Notes under the pieces: generated by a model
What the model saw: only the letters and a program-made list of their open reading frames with translations
Told to the model about the DNA's origin: nothing
Databases searched by the model: none
Virus record (IMG/VR): IMGVR_UViG_3300008339_000677
Location: 1 to 20,039 of that record
Length of the DNA: 20,039 nucleotides
Direction: 5' to 3' (one strand)
Source of the DNA: a virus
Program-made: the position numbers and the translations under genes
Part shown: positions 16,384-20,039 of the stretch, piece by piece
How positions within the stretch are numbered: the stretch's first letter is position 1
How the letters are laid out: every line of letters begins with the position of its first letter

Positions 16384-17697
16384 TCAAATAATCCTATATT
16401 CGTTATCAGCTATACTTTGCGGAGCTGATTGTCTAGTGTTTAATTCTTGAAGTCCAACTGCGAGGTAACGCATAGCATCACAAGCGTGAGAACTCCAATC
16501 ATGTACAGGCTTAGATCTAAACATTCTGTTTTTATCTATATACTTCCTGTGATAGTGTCTTAACGCATCTATAAGTTTTTTGCAACTATCTGTATCAATA
16601 AAACATCTTGGTAGTATCATTGTTGTTGCGTGGATACCATCCTCTAATGGAATCTTAGGAACTACTTTAAATCTAATTCCTAAAGAATAAGCCACTTCTC
16701 TTCTGGTCTTACCATTACTAAAATCAGTAACTTCAATATCATGGGGTGCATAATGATCTTTATAAATATAATCCTTACTCTGAATCACTTGTATGTAATG
16801 AGGTAATCCTTCTCCCTTTTCTTCATAGTAATCTATAATATTAATACTATTACCAAACTGTTGGAAAAATATAATTGCTGAATGATCTGACACTCCTAGA
16901 TCCCATGCTGTGCTTACTGGTAAAGCAGGATCAAAAGGAACTCTAGTTAATTGTTTTTTATCTTCCATCTTAGCAATAATATCTCCATAAACAGAACCTT
17001 CTATATTGGCGATCCAATCGCATTCAAACTCTTGTTGAAACTTCTTTTCTCCCATTACTTTTTTAGCAGCTTCTAATTCGGCATCATCTACTATTTTAGT
17101 TTCAGATGCTTTAGCTTTGTAATGAAACCATTCTTTATCGCCTTGTGCATGTTGGAATAATTCATAGAAGTTATTGTTTGTTCCTTGTGGCGTTCCAATA
17201 AATACGCACCATCCTTTTCTATCTGATAATGCTGGTCGTATAATCTCTGTAAATAACTTACCCTGTATGTTTGCATACTCATCAATGACACAACCATCAA
17301 GATAGATACCTCTTAATCCATCTGAGTTCTCTGAACCTAATAATGTTATTCTTGAACCATTAGGTAAATCACAACGTAGTTCTGTTTCATTAAACTTAAC
17401 TCCCGGTATTAATGTTGTGTATTGTTTCATGTAATCCCAAGCAATAGATTTAGCTTGTTTGAATGTTGGTGCTATATAAGCAAATCTTGGATTCTTGTTT
17501 GTTGATCTTAGAGCTGACATTAGTAGATGATTAATCATGCATACTGTTTTGCCAAACCTTCTGTGGCAGACTAATACAGACCATCTTTTCTTCATTAGTT
17601 TAAAATGTAATCTTGTCTGTTCTCTTCTGGGTAAATAAGGAATTTTATATTCTGCGTTATTTGCTTTTATAATTGTTTCAGTAATTGGCGTTAGCAT
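16384..17697 (-). CDS. terL: Terminase large subunit
   Basis: A 437-residue DNA-packaging motor with both expected domains. ATPase: Walker A-type HRRFGKT (45-51), Walker B VIDE (137-140) after IYLDGC, and the coupling motif FIGTPQG (167-173). Nuclease (RNase H-like): acidic residues at D266 (AWDLGVSDHSA), D320 (HDIEVTDFSNG) and D407 (SHACDAMRY). It cuts concatemeric DNA and drives it through the portal. The ATG lies two bases after the upstream small gene's stop. Placement right before the portal, with three small genes between, differs from T7, where gp19 follows the fibre. No clear small subunit is present in the window. Confidence 0.95.
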   Translation of the reverse strand: MLTPITETIIKANNAEYKIPYLPRREQTRLHFKLMKKRWSVLVCHRRFGKTVCMINHLLMSALRSTNKNPRFAYIAPTFKQAKSIAWDYMKQYTTLIPGVKFNETELRCDLPNGSRITLLGSENSDGLRGIYLDGCVIDEYANIQGKLFTEIIRPALSDRKGWCVFIGTPQGTNNNFYELFQHAQGDKEWFHYKAKASETKIVDDAELEAAKKVMGEKKFQQEFECDWIANIEGSVYGDIIAKMEDKKQLTRVPFDPALPVSTAWDLGVSDHSAIIFFQQFGNSINIIDYYEEKGEGLPHYIQVIQSKDYIYKDHYAPHDIEVTDFSNGKTRREVAYSLGIRFKVVPKIPLEDGIHATTMILPRCFIDTDSCKKLIDALRHYHRKYIDKNRMFRSKPVHDWSSHACDAMRYLAVGLQELNTRQSAPQSIADNEYRII

Positions 17698-17699
17698 AA

Positions 17700-17909
17700 T
17701 TAATGAATAGATTTAGATTGGCTATCATTTATGATTGCATTCTCAATATTCAATAACATCATTAACCATGAACTGAATATGGCTGAATGTTCTTTGTCTT
17801 GGAAACCTGTAAACTTAACTGTTATACTATTATCTCTTTCAATAAATACTATCGCTTTGACGTTAGCATTATAATAGTCGTCATCATCTTGGTGCATAGT
17901 TCTGTTCAT
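17700..17909 (-). CDS. Small unknown protein, first gene of the late operon
   Basis: A 69-residue protein. It opens MNRTMHQDDDDYY, then a beta strand (VKAIVFIERDNSITVKFTGF) and a helix (SAIFSSWLMMLLNIENAII). It sits where a small terminase subunit could be, but it is short and has no visible helix-turn-helix, so I do not assign that role. There is no good ribosome site before ATG 17909; ATG 17897 is an alternative start. It is two bases from the terminase gene and would be the first coding sequence of the leftward transcript. Confidence 0.65.
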   Translation of the reverse strand: MNRTMHQDDDDYYNANVKAIVFIERDNSITVKFTGFQDKEHSAIFSSWLMMLLNIENAIINDSQSKSIH

Positions 17910-17940
17910 ATACTACTAATAGTATTTTACTAATATATAA

Positions 17941-18120
17941 AAAGGTTGGTCAGGCAAAGGAAAAAGGGGTGGGTTGTTTATGGGGATAGGTGGTATTGTG
18001 TTTTGGATTTTGTGTGTGGTGAGATTTGTGGCAAAACTGACTATGGCTGTAAGTGAGTTCTCAAGTCCCATGTATATATATATTCATTTGGCGACAACCT
18101 ACAGGTGCATAGGGGGGGTG
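17941..18120 (+). other. G-skewed patch beside the terminase end
   Basis: In 17941-18060 I count 45 G against 7 C on the plus strand, and a run of seven G follows at 18111-18117. Several G-runs are close enough for quadruplex formation (GGGGTGGG, then GGGG). This is unlike the surrounding AT-rich DNA. A 62-codon frame here uses GTG/GGG/TTG codons not typical of the phage. Possible roles are a packaging or end site, or an origin element; none is proved. Confidence 0.6.
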
Positions 18121-18250
18121 CCAATGTCAAAATATACTAATGGCTATTTCTACAGCGTTTGATCCGATAACTTTTTATTATCACTTCAAACTATTAAACA
18201 ACTTATAGTAGATATCCGACTACATACACACATTTTAATTTAACGTGGAT

Positions 18251-18293
18251 GTGTTGTAATATTGCAACTATTTTTGTGTTATAAATGCAACAC
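18251..18293. promoter_or_regulatory. Tandem operator-like dyads
   Basis: Two 18-base elements start 25 bases apart. The first contains GTTGTAATATTGCAAC, a 16-base palindrome with one mismatched pair. The second is GTGTTATAAATGCAACAC, with perfect GTGTT/AACAC ends. Both begin GTGTT-x-TAA. Paired dyads about two helix turns apart between divergent operons are typical of repressor sites, but no repressor gene is visible here. Confidence 0.4.
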
Positions 18294-18488
18294 ACTTACT
18301 CACACAATTAAAGGTTTTGTTTCGTTTATTGTTTTTAATTGGTTGCTTAAATGTTTTATCTAATACAATCTAAGGTTATTTCTTTTCTATATATCTTTTC
18401 TTTTTGTCTTCCTTTTCTTTTAATCGCATAAAATAACGCTTTAAAAATAAAAGATAATAAAATCAATTATTTAATATTTTTATTTATT

Positions 18489-18517
18489 TTTACTATTTAC
18501 ATTATTATTATTATAAC
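18489..18517 (+). promoter_or_regulatory. Candidate sigma70-like promoter for the rightward genes
   Basis: TTTACT and TATAAC are separated by exactly 17 bases. Initiation would fall near 18524 and give a leader of about 33 bases before ATG 18557. The surrounding AT-richness raises the chance of coincidence. Confidence 0.45.
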
Positions 18518-18556
18518 CTAAAAGGCTATCAACAACAAATAATGAAAGGTAATAAA

Positions 18557-18967
18557 ATGACACAAGTAAAAACAGTAGATAAAACAGAACAAGAAAAAAT
18601 AGAAGCACTAGCAAAACATCTTGATTGCTCTATTGATGAAGCAATTAATAGTATGGAAGACTACTCAGTCTATACTGATCAAGAAGCTGATGAAGCTGTT
18701 TATAACTACATTAAAGAAAGCGTTTGTTTTTTTAGATCTGATTTTATTGCAGCACACGCTGAAGTAGAAGAAGAGGTTATAAAAAAACTTCAAGAACTTC
18801 ATGAAAATAGCAACGAAGCAATTAGATCATTAATAAAAGACTTTGATCATTTTGTTGATGATGCAATTTGTGCTGATGGTCGTGGTCATTTCATTGCTTC
18901 ATACGATCATGAAGAAAATTGTGAATTTATAAATGGAACTGATTATTACATTTATAGAAACAATTAA
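18557..18967 (+). CDS. Unknown phage protein with DGRGHF-SYD-YYIYR motif
   Basis: A 136-residue acidic protein and first gene of the rightward cluster. I start at ATG 18557, because the in-frame ATG at 18542 lies inside the ribosome site (ATGAAAGGT) of this start. N-terminal region 1-35 is a helix pair with LAKHLDCSIDEAI. A block (YTDQEADEAVYNYIKESVCFF) and a long helix (EVEEEVIKKLQELHENSNEAIRSLI) follow. The end is DGRGHFIASYDHEENCEF...YYIYRNN. I recall this C-terminal pattern in small hypothetical proteins of other phages, without a known function. Its position just after the divergent promoter suggests early expression. Confidence 0.75.
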   Translation: MTQVKTVDKTEQEKIEALAKHLDCSIDEAINSMEDYSVYTDQEADEAVYNYIKESVCFFRSDFIAAHAEVEEEVIKKLQELHENSNEAIRSLIKDFDHFVDDAICADGRGHFIASYDHEENCEFINGTDYYIYRNN

Positions 18968-18971
18968 TATA

Positions 18972-19002
18972 TTGACAAATTGGTTATTAACAATAGTATA
19001 AA
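18972..19002 (+). promoter_or_regulatory. Candidate internal sigma70 promoter
   Basis: A perfect TTGACA and TATAAA are 19 bases apart in the 63-base gap between the first two rightward genes. The spacing is slightly long, but the exact -35 box in an intergenic gap makes it credible. It could boost the genes from 19031 on. Confidence 0.5.
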
Positions 19003-19030
19003 AATAAATATAAAAAATGAAAGGTGCAAA

Positions 19031-19306
19031 ATGATAAAACAAATAAAAGAAATAGAAGTTGGGGATGTAATTGATTTAAAAAATCATGAACATACAATTT
19101 TGAGATCTCATATTATTTTTAATGATGTGGGAACAGTTATAAAAAAAGAAAGTGGAAACAATTACCAACATATATTTGTTAAATTAAAAAACAAATATGA
19201 ATACTTAAACGAGTGGGATAATTGCCTAGTTTTTGATTCTAATGCTGATGAATTACAACAAAGCATTAATGGTAAATTTAAAATAATAAATAGAAAGGAT
19301 GTATAA
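19031..19306 (+). CDS. Small unknown protein
   Basis: A 91-residue protein starting MIKQIKEIEVGDVIDL and ending KFKIINRKDV. It is mostly predicted beta strand with a small-domain look: GDVIDLKNHEHTILRSHIIF, GTVIKKES, HIFVKLKNKYEYL. No family recognised. ATG 19031 has GAAAGG eight bases upstream. An upstream TTG at 18980 would place the promoter-like element inside the gene and is rejected. The next gene begins one base after the stop. Confidence 0.7.
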   Translation: MIKQIKEIEVGDVIDLKNHEHTILRSHIIFNDVGTVIKKESGNNYQHIFVKLKNKYEYLNEWDNCLVFDSNADELQQSINGKFKIINRKDV

Positions 19307-19307
19307 T

Positions 19308-19538
19308 ATGGATGTACTTAATCAACTATCTACAATTTATAATGATTGGTTAGATAAAGAAAAAATAACAGATAGGGGTAGTGCTGATGAAATTTATTTT
19401 GGCTATCCTAATTTAACTGATAGTCAAAAAACTTGGTTGTCTAACTTTATTGAAACTTGGGAACACGCTGAAGATTTTCAATATTATGTTGATAGACTTT
19501 TGCCAAAAAAAAACGAACAAACAAAAAAGGTTGCATAA
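19308..19538 (+). CDS. Small acidic unknown protein
   Basis: A 76-residue protein with helices DVLNQLSTIYNDWLDKEK and DSQKTWLSNFIETWEHAEDF, a linking YFGYPNLT, and a Lys-rich tail. I choose ATG 19308 because GAAAGG ends 9 bases before it; ATG 19299 directly abuts that ribosome site. No family recognised. Its stop overlaps the next ATG by one base (TAATG), so the two are probably coupled. Confidence 0.7.
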   Translation: MDVLNQLSTIYNDWLDKEKITDRGSADEIYFGYPNLTDSQKTWLSNFIETWEHAEDFQYYVDRLLPKKNEQTKKVA

Positions 19539-19657
19539 TGTTTAATAGATCAGACTTAAAAGCATTGATTGCAACAGCTCTAATTATTCTACTTGGCTAT
19601 GCTTCAATGCACTTGCTAGTATATCTAGATGAATACTTTAAACTAACTAACTACTAA
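19538..19657 (+). CDS. Very small single-pass membrane protein
   Basis: A 39-residue frame, MFNRSDLKALIATALIILLG followed by YASMHLLVYLDEYFKLTNY. Residues 8-28 form a clear hydrophobic helix with charged residues outside it. AAGG 8 bases upstream, within the previous gene, serves as ribosome site. It overlaps that gene by one base. Function unknown; inner-membrane location is likely. A small holin is conceivable, but nothing else supports lysis here. Confidence 0.65.
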   Translation: MFNRSDLKALIATALIILLGYASMHLLVYLDEYFKLTNY

Positions 19658-19671
19658 CGAAAGGATATAAC

Positions 19672-19833
19672 ATGTACATTATAGATTATAAAACAAAGAC
19701 TGTAGCTAAGTTTAATAAAAAAGAATTATCCAACTTTTTAAATTATTCTTACGATAAGAATAGATTTATATTTGTTGATAATAAACAACAAGCAAAGCAA
19801 GTTATTAAATATGCTATGCGATTAACTAACTAA
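19672..19833 (+). CDS. Very small basic protein
   Basis: A 53-residue frame starting MYIIDYKTKTVAKFNKKELS and ending QVIKYAMRLTN. It has a beta hairpin start, a short helix, a strand (RFIFVDN) and a final helix, which looks like a small folded domain. GAAAGGA lies 8 bases before the ATG. No family recognised. Its end and ribosome-site junction resembles that of the gene before it. Confidence 0.65.
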   Translation: MYIIDYKTKTVAKFNKKELSNFLNYSYDKNRFIFVDNKQQAKQVIKYAMRLTN

Positions 19834-19847
19834 CGAAAGGGAAAACA

Positions 19848-20039
19848 ATGAAAATAAAAGAACTAATTGAAGAGTTAAAATCTTATGGGGAAGACACAGA
19901 ATTAGATTTTGTTATCTATTCTGGTAACGAAGATACAGACGAAGACGATACGCCTATTGAATATATAGGCGAGATTGACACATCATTATTACATGATGCA
20001 AATCCTAGATTGACAATAGGCTTTGAAATAGAAAACAAA
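19848..20039 (+). CDS. Small acidic protein, MKIKELIEELK type (partial)
   Basis: Starts at ATG 19848 with GAAAGGG upstream and is still open at the right edge after 64 residues. The pattern MKIKELIEELKSYGEDTELDFVIY resembles a widespread small phage/bacterial family beginning M-K-V-K-E-L-I-E-x-L with a following beta strand; its function is not established. A highly acidic loop (NEDTDEDDTP) follows. The C-terminus lies outside the window. Confidence 0.65.
   Translation, partial: MKIKELIEELKSYGEDTELDFVIYSGNEDTDEDDTPIEYIGEIDTSLLHDANPRLTIGFEIENK

Larger units (their letters stand above)
17910..18556. other. Divergent control region between late and early genes
   Basis: About 650 bases with no convincing gene between the leftward virion operon and the rightward small genes. 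From left to right: a short dyad and an AT box next to the late operon start, a G-rich patch (17941-18120), a pair of dyads (18251-18293), an inverted repeat with arms CAATTAAA/TTTAATTG at 18305-18341, a pyrimidine tract (18379-18421, 39 of 43 bases C or T), a very AT-rich stretch (18430-18516) and a promoter-like element. The set would suit bidirectional promoters, a repressor region or a replication origin. I found no convincing leftward sigma70 promoter; TATATT at 17937-17932 lacks a -35. Confidence 0.6.

Noticed and set aside
17091-17300. Minus-strand 69-codon frame
   Set aside because: Alternative frame inside the terminase gene between its ATPase and nuclease domains.
18122-18131. TTGACA on the minus strand as a -35 for the late operon
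   Set aside because: No acceptable -10 lies 16-18 bases downstream; that stretch is C-rich.
17974-18162. Plus-strand 62-codon frame with a hydrophobic start
   Set aside because: It starts at TTG, its GTG/GGG-rich codons are unlike the phage genes, and it follows from the G-rich patch. A real small membrane protein from ATG 17980 cannot be fully excluded.
17910-18556. Possible tRNA, attachment site or CRISPR array in the intergenic region
   Set aside because: No cloverleaf, no tRNA-like 3' end, and no regularly spaced identical repeats could be found by eye.

Overview
The window looks like part of an AT-rich, tailed double-stranded DNA phage genome of podovirus type. The best fit is a marine phage of the SAR11/pelagiphage kind, but that host guess rests only on low GC, very compact genes and gene content; no host marker is present. 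The left 17.9 kb is one minus-strand late operon of packaging and virion genes. The last 1.5 kb is a plus-strand run of small, mostly unknown genes. The two blocks diverge from a non-coding region of about 650 bases (17910-18556).

Late operon, in transcription order from right to left: a 69-residue unknown protein, large terminase, three very small genes (70, 50 and 74 residues; the first and third look like paralogues), portal, a Bbp19-like small protein, scaffold, a 249-base structured leader, major capsid protein, a stem-loop, a 67-residue unknown protein, tail tubular proteins A and B, four internal (ejection) proteins resembling T7 gp13, gp14, gp15 and gp16, and a tail fibre that runs off the left edge after 901 residues. 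From portal to fibre this is the T7 order gp8-gp9-gp10-gp11-gp12-gp13-gp14-gp15-gp16-gp17. The terminase, however, sits directly upstream of the portal and not after the fibre as in T7. Most genes abut or overlap by a few bases, so one long transcript is likely. The larger gaps are the capsid leader, the short spacer after the capsid gene, and the divergent region.

The genes build one machine. The terminase packages DNA through the portal into a shell of capsid protein assembled on the scaffold. Tubular proteins A and B form the short tail, the internal proteins are ejected to make a channel, and the fibre binds the host. The fibre has a T7-type anchor, a possible sugar-binding module, an Ala/Ser linker, about 18 decapeptide repeats bracketed by two copies of one small module, and an IPT/TIG-like and an Ig-like domain.

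The divergent region holds a strongly G-skewed patch beside the terminase end, a pair of operator-like dyads, a pyrimidine tract and a plausible sigma70-like promoter. The rightward genes all use a GAAAGG-type ribosome site and may be early, host-takeover genes. No RNA polymerase, replication, integration, lysis, tRNA or CRISPR feature is visible. I see no clear new defence or counter-defence system. The most unusual items are the structured capsid leader, the paralogous small genes before the portal, the divergent control region and the uncharacterised early cassette.
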